A DNA stretch of 20,894 bases from Thermoleophilia bacterium (GCA_014534155.1 JACVSB010000006.1:1-20894); one strand, 5' to 3'. Numbered from the stretch's first letter, positions 1 to 6,957 are shown. The notes: generated by a model from the letters alone, not told the origin. Program-made: numbers and translations.

Positions 1-76
1 CCTGTGGGAGCGTCCCGTCGCTGATCGCCTGGTTCCCCTTCTCAACATCCATCTGGGCCTTTAGAAGCACGCGCAT
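1..76 (-). CDS. N-terminus of an unrecognised conserved-looking protein (partial)
   Basis: Only the first 25 codons are in the window; the rest lies to the left. The reading starts at an ATG (74-76) and gives MRVLLKAQMDVEKGNQAI followed by SDGTLPQ. Three things support a real gene: a purine-rich ribosome binding site directly upstream (GGGAGAAG, within 77-91), a plausible sigma-70 promoter further upstream, and a peptide with natural composition, unlike the Arg/Ser/Pro-rich shadow frames around it. The pattern of a beta-strand start, then E-x-GN-x-AI and DG-x-LP, resembles small uncharacterised proteins of about 90-100 residues that I recall from actinobacteria. I cannot name the family from 25 residues and assign no function. 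It points the same way as the ahcY genes but is separated from them by about 900 bp and a plus-strand ORF, so it is probably a separate transcription unit. Confidence 0.6.
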   Translation of the reverse strand, partial: MRVLLKAQMDVEKGNQAISDGTLPQ

Positions 77-112
77 CTCTTCTCCCTCTCCGTTGGGCCG
101 ACGCATCGCACG

Positions 113-140
113 ATCATCTTCGGGTCGTCGACGACGTCAA
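113..140 (-). promoter_or_regulatory. Candidate sigma-70 promoter for the left-edge gene
   Basis: On the minus strand a TTGACG -35 box (135-140) is followed after 16 bp by GATGAT (113-118), which matches four of six positions of the -10 consensus. A transcript starting near 106 would have a leader of about 30 nt ending in the ribosome binding site of the gene that starts at 76. The match is seen in sequence; activity is inferred. Confidence 0.4.
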
Positions 141-237
141 CCCGGTGGAGGACCTTCCACCGATGTGAGCGCACCTGAGCCGACCTCGGGTACGCAACGA
201 CGCGACGAGGAGCGCGGGCGGCAAGACGTGAAACGAG

Positions 238-253
238 GGCAGGAGCTCCTGCC
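238..253. repeat. Perfect 16-bp palindrome
   Basis: GGCAGGAG is followed directly by its reverse complement CTCCTGCC, giving a 16-bp palindrome with no spacer. It lies about 100 bp upstream of the minus-strand promoter at 113-140 and 270 bp before the plus-strand ORF at 521. It could be a dimeric regulator site or, as RNA, a 6-bp stem with an AGCT loop. Its function is unknown. Confidence 0.35.
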
Positions 254-520
254 TGAGCTGCCGGCGAGCGGGGCCGGGGGGTCGCACGCGTGACCGGAAT
301 GGCCGGGCCGCGCGCGGGAGTCGCCAGGCCCTCACCGAACCCCTCCCCCGCGGCTCCCGCTCGCGCGGAGTCTGTCACGGATCGAGGCCGTCTGCCTCCG
401 GAGCAGGAGCGCAGACTTGCCGCTTTCGCGCCGCCGACGCCCCCGGTCTCGTGGTAGCCCCACCCGTGTTCTCGTGCTCTCCCTCCCGCGCGCACCGGAC
501 GGCTGCGCGAGAGTGCGGAC

Positions 521-700
521 ATGACTCGAACCCTCCTCGATCTTCTCCTCCCGTTCGCAGCGGTCACGCTCCTCTCGCTCGCCGCGGTCGCATTCATGCT
601 CTACGTCTGGACGTGGGTCCGCTACGTGGCCTCCCCGCACCGTCTTGAGCGCGCGACGCAGCCGGAGCCGCTTCCCCGCGCCGGGTACGCAGCCCCGTAG
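521..700 (+). CDS. Small single-helix membrane protein (59 aa), unrecognised
   Basis: An ATG at 521 opens a 59-codon frame ending in TAG at 698-700. Residues about 5-36 are strongly hydrophobic (LLDLLLPFAAVTLLSLAAVA, then FMLYVWTWVRYV), which predicts one transmembrane helix with aromatic residues at its end. A short polar tail follows, with several Arg residues and Pro (about 37-59). The Arg-containing tail suggests it stays in the cytoplasm. Third-position GC is about 83 percent, lower than the neighbouring enzymes but above that of the shadow frames. The ribosome binding site is weak (GAGAG about 8 nt upstream). The frames opposite are Arg/Ser-rich. I do not recognise the family. It is transcribed towards the ahcY-like gene and ends before a hairpin-rich stretch. 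It may be a real microprotein or a chance hydrophobic frame. Confidence 0.45.
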   Translation: MTRTLLDLLLPFAAVTLLSLAAVAFMLYVWTWVRYVASPHRLERATQPEPLPRAGYAAP

Positions 701-996
701 CGCATCTGAGCAGGGGTACAGCGGGAGCTCGACGCTGCGCCGCGCTCCCGCAGCGAGCGCTTGAGCCGGCTAGGGGCCGCAGAGCGCTTCGCGCTCGCTC
801 GCAACCCGGATCGCGAGCTCTCGGGCCCGCTCCTCGCGAGCTCCGAGTCGACGGCGCCCAGCTCGCCCGACTGGGCGAGCGCCGCCACGTCCTCCAGGCC
901 GAACGCCTGGCAACCCCGCTGGTCGCCCTGAGCGCCGCCCGGCGCGGCGCATGCGAGCGCGAAGCGCCTGATACGGCGGCCCGTCTCTCGCCTCCC
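701..996. other. Convergent intergenic region rich in hairpins
   Basis: This stretch separates the plus-strand small ORF from the 3' end of the minus-strand ahcY-like gene. No gene was recognised. It holds a series of perfect inverted repeats: 721-728 with 744-751 (8 bp, 15-nt loop), 782-787 with 791-796 (6 bp, loop TTC), 861-868 with 873-880 (8 bp, 4-nt loop), 894-899 with 905-910 (6 bp, 5-nt loop) and 931-937 with 943-949 (7 bp, 5-nt loop). A 10-bp direct repeat, TCGCGAGCTC, occurs at 811-820 and 834-843. None of the hairpins has a T-run on either strand. They may act as two-way terminators or as 3'-end stabilising structures. Confidence 0.45.
861..880. terminator. Candidate bidirectional terminator hairpin
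   Basis: A perfect 8-bp stem (GCTCGCCC and GGGCGAGC) with a 4-nt loop GACT lies between two convergent transcription units. No T-tract follows on either strand, so it is not a classic intrinsic terminator. GC-rich hairpins without U-tracts have been proposed as terminators in actinobacteria. Confidence 0.35.
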
Positions 997-2199
997 CTAC
1001 GGGGCGTGCTCGCTGATCCGAAGGCCCAGCGCCTCGAGCGAGTCCCGCGCCACGGCCTCGTCGATCTCGGGCGGCACCGCGTGCACGCCGGCAGGCATGG
1101 CAGCGCCATGCACGAGCAGGTGCCGAGCCGCGAGCGCGTGCAGCGAGAGCGTGAGATCCGCGAGCTCGATCGGCCGGCCCTCCGCCGCCGGCCGTGCGAC
1201 CGAGACTCCTCCGGCGACGACGAACACCGAGCGCTCTCCATCGAGCCGGAACTCCTCGACGTTCGGACGCGCGACGAGCGTCTCAATCGCCCGCTCCCGC
1301 AACCCCTCGACGTCGATCTCGTCGTCACGCGCGCCAGCGTTGGCGAGGAGAGCGCCGTCTCCGAGCCGCTCGACGGCGGAGAGCGGGAGCGCCCGGCGGA
1401 CGCCGGTCGCCGTCACGACGACGTCGGCGACGGAGCACGCCTCCTCGACAGGAGCGACGTCGAACCCGTCGTGGTGGGCCTCGAGCGCCGCATGCGGATC
1501 GACCTCGCTGACCGTGACGCGCGCAGCCATCCCGCGGGCCCGCCGAGCGACTCCCTTGCCTACCGAGCCGTACCCGACCACGGCCAGGCGCCGGCCGGCC
1601 AGGAGGACGTTCGTCGCGTCGAGGACCGCCGCGAGCGCGGCCTGGCCCGAGCCGTACCGGTCGAAGAGGCGCGTGCAGCGTGCGTCGTCGACGGCGAGGC
1701 ACGGAATCCGGAGCCCGCCCTCCGCCCCCGGCACGCGGAGAGGAGCGACGGACGTCGTCCCCTCCGACGCCCCGAGCAGAGTGCCGGCGAGGCCGCGCGC
1801 CGTCGTGTCCGCTCGGGCCGCGACGAGCGGCCGATCCTCGACCACGACCTCGGGCCCACGTGCGAGGAGGTCCGCGACGAACCGGAGCTCGTCGTCAGCG
1901 GCCGAGGCGGGCGTCGAGAACACGTCGACGCCGCGCTCGACGAGAGCCGCAGCGACGTCCTCGTGCACGATCGCGCCGGGGAACGTCGCCGTCACCTCGC
2001 CGCCGGCCTCGGCGAGGCCGACGGCGAGAACGGCGGTCGTGGGCTGGATCGGAAGGACGAGCGCGACGCGGCGTCCGCGCACGCCGTCCTCGCGCGCGAG
2101 CCGCCGGCACACCTTGCCGAGGACGGGCGTCCATCCGGCGGCCCAGTCGATCTTCCTCTCGCCCTGCGCCGCGAGGGAGGACTCGGCGAGCCCGGTCAC
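997..2199 (-). CDS. Adenosylhomocysteinase-like protein, probably catalytically inactive paralogue
   Basis: The protein (400 aa) aligns along its length with the adenosylhomocysteinase encoded just upstream. The NAD-binding Rossmann loop is intact (VVGYGSVGKGVA, about 208-219), as are the following SEVDPHAALEA strand and the VVTATG motif. Catalytic positions are not: the substrate His of the HLEAKTA motif is Pro50, SEETTTG has become SEGTTS (145-150), the Lys of the K-x3-DN motif is Thr176, the Asn after Asp180 is gone, and the GHHD His is Ala290. The C-terminus ends about 15 residues earlier than its neighbour. The chosen GTG start (2197-2199) overlaps the ahcY stop as GTGA; GTGs at 2205 and 2214 are in frame too. 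The family reaction is reversible hydrolysis of S-adenosylhomocysteine to adenosine and homocysteine. This copy more likely binds NAD or a nucleoside, or pairs with AhcY as a regulatory subunit. The role is inferred; the losses are visible. Confidence 0.85.
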   Translation of the reverse strand: MTGLAESSLAAQGERKIDWAAGWTPVLGKVCRRLAREDGVRGRRVALVLPIQPTTAVLAVGLAEAGGEVTATFPGAIVHEDVAAALVERGVDVFSTPASAADDELRFVADLLARGPEVVVEDRPLVAARADTTARGLAGTLLGASEGTTSVAPLRVPGAEGGLRIPCLAVDDARCTRLFDRYGSGQAALAAVLDATNVLLAGRRLAVVGYGSVGKGVARRARGMAARVTVSEVDPHAALEAHHDGFDVAPVEEACSVADVVVTATGVRRALPLSAVERLGDGALLANAGARDDEIDVEGLRERAIETLVARPNVEEFRLDGERSVFVVAGGVSVARPAAEGRPIELADLTLSLHALAARHLLVHGAAMPAGVHAVPPEIDEAVARDSLEALGLRISEHAP

Positions 2200-3461
2200 T
2201 CCCACACGCTCCACTGTTCGGAGAACGCGCGCTGCGACGGGCGAAGCTCGTCAAGCTCGATGCCCAGCGTGGTGAGCTTGGCGGTCGCGATCGCCCGGTC
2301 GAGCTCCGGCGGGAACGGGTGGATCCCCGCCTTCAGGCGGTTCGCGGCCAGATAGTGGGCCGAGAGCGCCTGAACCGAGAAGGAGAGGTCCATGATCTCG
2401 ATCGGGTTCCCGTCGAGGCCCGCGATGTTGACGAGGGCGCCGCCCACGAGGAGGTGGATCCGCCGGCCGCCGAGGCGGAAGCGTGTCACGCCCGGCCGAA
2501 CCAGGTCGCCGGGCCCCGCGAGCGCCTCGAGCTCGCGTACGTCGATCTCCCGGTCGTGGTGGCCGGCGTTCGCGAGGACGACGCCGTCCTTGAGGAGCGC
2601 GAAGTCGTCGTGGGCGAGCGCCTCGATCCCGCCCGTGGCCGTGACGACGATGTCGGCGTCGGGGAGCGCATCCGCGCGAGACGCGACGCGGTGGCCGTCC
2701 ATGAACGCCTGCAGCGCTGCCACCGGGTCGACCTCGACGACGGTCACCCTTCCGCCCAGCCCCTCGGCGTACGAGGCCAGGCCCTTTCCGACGTACCCGT
2801 AGCCGACGACGCAGAAGTGCTTCCCCGACGCCGCGAGGTTCGTGAGCCTGAGGATCGCCTGCATCGTGGCCTGCGCCGTCCCGTAGCGGTTGTCGAACAG
2901 GTGCTTGCAGGCCGCGTCGTTCGCGGCGACCGCCGGAAACGGCAAGCGGCCTGCGCGCGCGAGCGCCCGGAGACGAGCGAGGCCCGTGGTCGTCTCCTCG
3001 CTGACGCCGCGGAGCCCGGGCGCGAGCTCGGCGCGGTGCTCGACGATTCGCGTCGTCGCCTCGGCCCCGTCGTCCACGATGATCTCCGGGCGCGTGTCGA
3101 CGAGTGCGAGCAGGTCCTCCGTGAACTCCGCGCGGCTCGAACCGTGGCGGGCGAAGACGCGAAGGCCGCGCGTGACGAGCGCGGCCGCGACGCTGTCCTG
3201 CGTGGAGCGGGGGTTGCTGCCGGCCACGACGACCTCGGCACCCGCCTCGGCGAGCAGCGTCGCCAGGTAGGCCGTCTTCGCCTCGAGGTGGACGACGACG
3301 GCGACGCGGCGGCCACGGAGCGCCCCGTCCGCGAGCCGCTCGCGTGCGAGCCGGTTGAGGACGGGCGAGTGGCGGGCGACCCAGCGGATCTTCTGCTCGC
3401 CCGCCTCGGCGAGCGACAAGTCGGCGATGCGTGAAGCGCGCGCGGCCCCGCCCGGGGCCAC
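2196..3461 (-). CDS. ahcY: Adenosylhomocysteinase (S-adenosyl-L-homocysteine hydrolase)
   Basis: This cytoplasmic NAD-dependent enzyme splits S-adenosylhomocysteine, the inhibitory by-product of methylation, into adenosine and homocysteine. The 421-aa product is the short form, lacking the insertion of the mammalian type. Visible motifs are HLEAKTA (58-64), SNPRSTQDSVAA (82-93), SEETTTG (154-160), K186 with D190-N191 in CKHLFDNRYG, the NAD loop GYGYVGKG (220-227), TATG (274-277) and AGHHDREIDV (299-308). The His of the usual GHP motif near the C-terminus is Asn352 here (DGNPIEIMD), which is unusual. The GTG start at 3459-3461 lies one base after the stop of the small membrane protein gene, and the end overlaps the next paralogue as GTGA. 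A TTG at codon 15 is an alternative start. Position downstream of the glycine cleavage genes fits a shared one-carbon and methyl-cycle operon. Confidence 0.95.
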   Translation of the reverse strand: MAPGGAARASRIADLSLAEAGEQKIRWVARHSPVLNRLARERLADGALRGRRVAVVVHLEAKTAYLATLLAEAGAEVVVAGSNPRSTQDSVAAALVTRGLRVFARHGSSRAEFTEDLLALVDTRPEIIVDDGAEATTRIVEHRAELAPGLRGVSEETTTGLARLRALARAGRLPFPAVAANDAACKHLFDNRYGTAQATMQAILRLTNLAASGKHFCVVGYGYVGKGLASYAEGLGGRVTVVEVDPVAALQAFMDGHRVASRADALPDADIVVTATGGIEALAHDDFALLKDGVVLANAGHHDREIDVRELEALAGPGDLVRPGVTRFRLGGRRIHLLVGGALVNIAGLDGNPIEIMDLSFSVQALSAHYLAANRLKAGIHPFPPELDRAIATAKLTTLGIELDELRPSQRAFSEQWSVWE

Positions 3462-3462
3462 G

Positions 3463-3711
3463 CTACGCCGTCGTCCGCCGCCGCCGCGGAGAACGGCCGC
3501 GCGAGGGCGTTCGCTCGGGCCCCCCGCGCTCGTACGCGCGCGGCCGGCGTGGCGGTAGCGGCTGGCCGCCCGGCCCGCCGCTACCGCCGTCCGGCCCGTC
3601 GTCCTCCTCCGGGCGCTCGGGTGAGCGCACGCCCACCCAGACGATCGTCGCGGCGAGCGCCATCTTCGCGAGCGTGAACCCGAGCAGGAGCAGGAAGAGG
3701 TGGAGCTCCAC
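3463..3711 (-). CDS. Small membrane protein with acidic and Arg-rich tail (82 aa), unrecognised
   Basis: The frame begins with GTG (3709-3711), whose last minus-strand base context gives TAGTG: the start shares one base with the gcvPB stop. A ribosome binding site (AAGGG) lies about 8 nt upstream. Residues 3-28 form one predicted transmembrane helix (LHLFLLLLGFTLAKMALAAT onward). The rest is low-complexity: an acidic Glu/Asp/Pro piece (about 30-40), a Gly/Pro piece (41-53) and an Arg-rich end. The positive-inside rule suggests the tail faces the cytoplasm. The stop lies one base before the ahcY start, so the gene is locked between gcvPB and ahcY in a coupled operon. I do not recognise a family. 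It is unlikely to be a shadow, because both its ends fit the coupling pattern of the operon. The disordered tail could tether or bind a partner protein, but that is speculation. Confidence 0.7.
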   Translation of the reverse strand: MELHLFLLLLGFTLAKMALAATIVWVGVRSPERPEEDDGPDGGSGGPGGQPLPPRRPRAYERGGPERTPSRGRSPRRRRTTA

Positions 3712-5240
3712 TACGCGCCCTTCTGCGCCTCGATCGCCTGGCCCTCGGCCGGCTCGCGCTGCAGGCTCGGATGCTCGTCGAAGCGGTACTTGACGATCGC
3801 GCGCTTGGCGGCCTGCACCTCGTCCAGGCGCCGGACCGGCCGCCGCCGGGGCGCCTCCCTCACGAGCTCCTTCTCCTCGGCCGCTTCCCGGGCGATCCCG
3901 AGCATCGCCTCGCAGAAGGCGTCCAGGCGCTCCTTCGGCTCGGTCTCGGTCGGCTCGATCATGAGCGCCTCGGGGACGATCAGCGGGAAGTAGATCGTCG
4001 GCGGGTGGAAGCCGTAGTCCATGAGGCGCTTCGCCACGTCGAGCGCCGACACCCCGTAGTCGCGCTTCAGGTTGCGCGCCGAGAGGACGAACTCGTGCAT
4101 GCAGTGGCGGTCGAAAGGCAGGTCGTACGCGTCACGAAGCCGGGCGAGCAGGTAGTTCGCGTTCAGGACGGCCGCCTCCGACATCTCCTTCAGGTGGGGG
4201 CCGTAGGAGCGGATGAAGGCGTAGGCCCGGACAAAGACGCCGAACGGCCCGTAGTAGCCGCGCACCTTCCCGATCGTCTCCGGCCGGTCGTAGTCGAAGG
4301 TGAAGCGCTCGCCCCGACGCGCGACGACGGGCACGGGCAGGAACGGCTCGAGCGTCTCGCGAACGGCCACGGGGCCCCCGCCGGGGCCGCCCCCGCCGTG
4401 CGGCTGCGAGAACGTCTTGTGCAGGTTGTAGTGGACGATGTCGAACCCCATGTCGCCCGGGCGCGAGATGCCGCACACCGCGTTCAGGTTCGCGCCGTCG
4501 TAGTAGAGGAGCGCGCCCGCGTCGTGGAAGATCCGCGCGACCTCCTCGATGTGCTCGTCGAAGAGCCCGAGCGTGGACGGGTTGGTGAGCATGAGCCCCG
4601 CGGTCCCCTGGTCGACGCGTTCCCGGAGGAAGGCGAGATCGAGGTTGCCGCGCTCGTCCGTTCCCACCTTCTGGAGCGTGTAGCCGGACATCGTCACGCT
4701 CGCGGGGTTCGTCCCGTGGGCGGTGTCGGCGACGAACACCGTCCCGCGCTCCTCGCCGCGCGAGCGGAAGTAGGCGCGCATGAGCATGAGCCCCGTGAGC
4801 TCGCCCTGCGAGCCGGCAGCAGGCTGCAGCGACACGGCGGGGAGGCCCGCGATCTCGGCCAGGATCTCCTGCAGGCGCCACATGAGCTCGAGCGCCCCCT
4901 GAGCACCGTCCTCCTCCTGGAGCGGGTGGAGGTCGCGGAAGCCGGGCAGGGAGACGACGCGCTCGTTTACGCGCGGGTTGTGCTTCATCGTGCACGAGCC
5001 GAGCGGGTAGAAGCCCGTGTCGACCCCGAACGTGCGGTCGGCGAGAGCGGTGAAGTGGCGCACGAGCTCCGGCTCCGAGACCTCGGGGAGCCGAGGCGGA
5101 CGCGCCCGCGCGAGCTCCTCGGGCAGGCTCGGGACAGCGAGATCCGGCCTGGAGACGCGGGACGCGCGCCTCCCCGCCTGCGACTCCTCGAAGATCAGCT
5201 TGACCGGCCGGCCGAGCTCCTCGGTGCGCGCGCTCGTCAT
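3711..5240 (-). CDS. gcvPB: Glycine dehydrogenase (decarboxylating) subunit 2, GcvPB
   Basis: This is the C-terminal half of the split P-protein, which decarboxylates glycine with pyridoxal phosphate and passes the aminomethyl group to lipoyl-GcvH. The 509-aa product carries the PLP-binding lysine K275 in HYNLHKTFSQPHGGGGPGG. Other landmarks are GFYPLGSCTMKHNPR (77-90), SLQPAAGSQGELTG (137-150), DTAHGTNPASV (172-182) and DGANLNA (248-254). Length is usual for bacterial GcvPB (about 480-520). The ATG start overlaps the gcvPA stop as ATGA, and its own stop overlaps the next small gene as TAGTG. The C-terminal 40 residues are charged and less conserved-looking. It should form a heterotetramer with GcvPA; both halves are present side by side. 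Confidence 0.97.
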   Translation of the reverse strand: MTSARTEELGRPVKLIFEESQAGRRASRVSRPDLAVPSLPEELARARPPRLPEVSEPELVRHFTALADRTFGVDTGFYPLGSCTMKHNPRVNERVVSLPGFRDLHPLQEEDGAQGALELMWRLQEILAEIAGLPAVSLQPAAGSQGELTGLMLMRAYFRSRGEERGTVFVADTAHGTNPASVTMSGYTLQKVGTDERGNLDLAFLRERVDQGTAGLMLTNPSTLGLFDEHIEEVARIFHDAGALLYYDGANLNAVCGISRPGDMGFDIVHYNLHKTFSQPHGGGGPGGGPVAVRETLEPFLPVPVVARRGERFTFDYDRPETIGKVRGYYGPFGVFVRAYAFIRSYGPHLKEMSEAAVLNANYLLARLRDAYDLPFDRHCMHEFVLSARNLKRDYGVSALDVAKRLMDYGFHPPTIYFPLIVPEALMIEPTETEPKERLDAFCEAMLGIAREAAEEKELVREAPRRRPVRRLDEVQAAKRAIVKYRFDEHPSLQREPAEGQAIEAQKGA

Positions 5241-6565
5241 GCGAGGACCTCGGCGAGCCGGTCGATGTCGGCCGGCGTCTTCTTCTCGGTCACGCAGACG
5301 AGTAGGGCGTCCTCCATCCCTGCGTAGTCGCGGCGCAGCGCATAGCCGGGATGCACGCCCTGCGCGCGCGCCTCGCTGATCGCCTCGTTCGCGGGCCGCC
5401 CCACTCGGACCGCGAACTCCTTGAAGGTCGGCTGCTCCGGGAAGAGGAGCGGGAGGTCAAGGCGTTCCTTGGCGTACTCGCAGAGCGCGAGACAGGTCTC
5501 CCCCACCTCTCGCAGGCCCTGCGGCCCGAGCCACGAAAGCTGCATGAGCCCGGCGAGCGCGAGCAGGGTCTGGTTCGTGGTGATGTTGTGCGTCGCCTTC
5601 TCCCGGCGGATGTGCTGCTCGCGGGTCTGCAGGGTGAGCACGTAGCCGCGGCGGCCCTCGAGGTCGGTCGTCTCGCCCACGATCCGGCCAGGCATCCGGC
5701 GGATGTAGTCACTGCGCGCGGCGAGGAACCCGTAGTGCGGCCCACCGTACGAGACGTAGTTGCCGGCCGGCTGTCCCTCGCCGATGGCGATCGCGCAGCC
5801 GTAGTTCCCCGGGGCCTCGAGGACGCCGAGCGACATCGGGTCGACGTAGGCGACGGGGAGGGCCTCCGCCTCGTTCGCGGCGGCCGCGAGCTCGGGAGCG
5901 CGCTCGAGACAGCCGAAGAAGTTCGGCTGCTGGAAGACGACGCACGCCGCCTCGTGCGCGGCCTCCCGGAGCTCGTCGGGATCCGTCAGCCCCTCTCGGT
6001 GCGCCACCTCGACGACGTCGAGACCGAAGCCGGGCGCGTACGTCTTCACGACCTGGCGCACCTGCGGGTTCACCGCTTCGCTCAGGACGACCTTCGAGCG
6101 GCCGGTGGCGTGCTTCGCCACGTAGCAGGCGTCTGCGGCCACGGCGGGGCCGTCGTAGCCCGATGCATTGGACACGTCCATCGCCGTCAGCTCGCAGATG
6201 GCCGTCTGGTACTCGAAGATCGCCTGCAGGACGCCCTGGCTCATCTCCGGCTGGTACGGCGTGTACGCGGTCAGGAACTCGCCGCGCGCGAGCATGGCGT
6301 CGATCAGCGCCGGAACGTAGTGGTCGTAGATCCCCGCGCCGAGGAACGAGAGCTCGCGGCTCGTGTCCACGTTCCTGGCCGCGAGCTCGGAGAGATGCGC
6401 GACGATCTCGGCTTCCGAGAGCGCGGGCTCGAGGCCGAGCGGACGGCGAAGCCGGACGCCGCTGGGGATGTCGACGAAGAGGTCGTCGAGCGACGCCACG
6501 CCGACAGCCGCGAGCATTGCCTCGCGGTCGCGATCGGTCAGGGACAGGAAGGGAAGCGTCGTCAC
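5237..6565 (-). CDS. gcvPA: Glycine dehydrogenase (decarboxylating) subunit 1, GcvPA
   Basis: This is the N-terminal half of the split glycine decarboxylase and pairs with GcvPB. The 442-aa length is normal for the family. Recognisable stretches are FLGAGIYDHYVPALID (residues about 73-88), TAYTPYQPEMSQG, NASGYDGPAVA, VSYGGPHYGFLA, and the family signature running from MPGRIVGET to TREQHIRREKATHNITTNQ. The GTG start (6563-6565) overlaps the gcvH stop as GTGA, and the stop overlaps the gcvPB start. Together with GcvT and GcvH it forms the glycine cleavage system, which releases CO2 and ammonia and makes 5,10-methylene-tetrahydrofolate. The fourth component, the dihydrolipoamide dehydrogenase (L-protein), is not in this window and is usually shared with other complexes. 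Confidence 0.97.
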   Translation of the reverse strand: MTTLPFLSLTDRDREAMLAAVGVASLDDLFVDIPSGVRLRRPLGLEPALSEAEIVAHLSELAARNVDTSRELSFLGAGIYDHYVPALIDAMLARGEFLTAYTPYQPEMSQGVLQAIFEYQTAICELTAMDVSNASGYDGPAVAADACYVAKHATGRSKVVLSEAVNPQVRQVVKTYAPGFGLDVVEVAHREGLTDPDELREAAHEAACVVFQQPNFFGCLERAPELAAAANEAEALPVAYVDPMSLGVLEAPGNYGCAIAIGEGQPAGNYVSYGGPHYGFLAARSDYIRRMPGRIVGETTDLEGRRGYVLTLQTREQHIRREKATHNITTNQTLLALAGLMQLSWLGPQGLREVGETCLALCEYAKERLDLPLLFPEQPTFKEFAVRVGRPANEAISEARAQGVHPGYALRRDYAGMEDALLVCVTEKKTPADIDRLAEVLA

Positions 6566-6957
6566 GCCTCGGCGACGAGCTTTCGGTAGGCCTCCACGTC
6601 GAGGAGCGAATCGAGCTCCGAGGGGTCCGAGAGGCGAATGCGGACCATCCAGCCCTCCCCGTACGGGTCCTCATTGATCGTCTCCGGCGCGTCCTCGAGC
6701 GTCTCGTTCACCTCCAGCACCTCGCCCGAGAGCGGCGCGACCACGTCGGAGACAGCCTTGACCGACTCCACCTCGCCGTAGCTCTCGTCCTTCGTCACGG
6801 TGGCGCCGGACTCGGGGGCCTCGTAGTGGACGATCTCCCCGAGGGCATCTTGCGCGTACCACGTGATTCCGAGCGTCGCCGTGTCCCCCTCGACGCGGGC
6901 CCAGTCGTGCTCCGGGTGGTAGCGAAGCTCGCTCGGGTACGTCTCCTCGGCTGCCAC
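6562..6957 (-). CDS. gcvH: Glycine cleavage system H protein
   Basis: The 131-aa lipoyl carrier shuttles the aminomethyl group between the P, T and L proteins. The lipoylated lysine is K67 in GEVESVKAVSDVVAPLSGEV, and the family start pattern is clear in LRYHPEHDWARVEG (11-24). GEGWMVRIRLSDPSELD near the end is also typical. The GTG start (6955-6957) shares one base with the gcvT stop (TAGTG). A strong ribosome binding site, GGGGAGGG (6961-6968), lies inside the last codons of gcvT. The TGA stop overlaps the gcvPA GTG. No lipoate attachment genes are present in the window. Confidence 0.97.
   Translation of the reverse strand: MAAEETYPSELRYHPEHDWARVEGDTATLGITWYAQDALGEIVHYEAPESGATVTKDESYGEVESVKAVSDVVAPLSGEVLEVNETLEDAPETINEDPYGEGWMVRIRLSDPSELDSLLDVEAYRKLVAEA

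Larger units (their letters stand above)
77..520. other. Intergenic region between two divergent small genes
   Basis: I see no convincing gene in this 444-bp stretch. It holds the minus-strand promoter described at 113-140 and a perfect 16-bp palindrome at 238-253. The open frames crossing it are rich in Arg, Ser, Pro and Gly and have no recognisable motif. A 55-codon plus-strand frame (290-457) is open, but its third-position GC is only about 76 percent and it has no recognisable content. No clear plus-strand promoter for the ORF at 521 was found. Confidence 0.5.

Noticed and set aside
2..64. Plus-strand 20-codon frame ending in TAG, a possible 3' end of a gene from the left
   Set aside because: The opposite strand has a start codon, ribosome binding site, promoter and better codon choice over the same bases.
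290..457. Plus-strand frame of 55 codons starting GTG or ATG
   Set aside because: Third-position GC is only about 76 percent, the content is Pro/Ala/Arg-rich, and there is no motif. Its start overlaps the stop of another unlikely frame.
622..888. Minus-strand frame giving MAALAQSGELGAVDSELARS and onward
   Set aside because: The first part looks protein-like, but it soon becomes Arg/Ser-rich, has no ribosome binding site or family, and covers the hairpin-rich convergent region and the opposite ORF.
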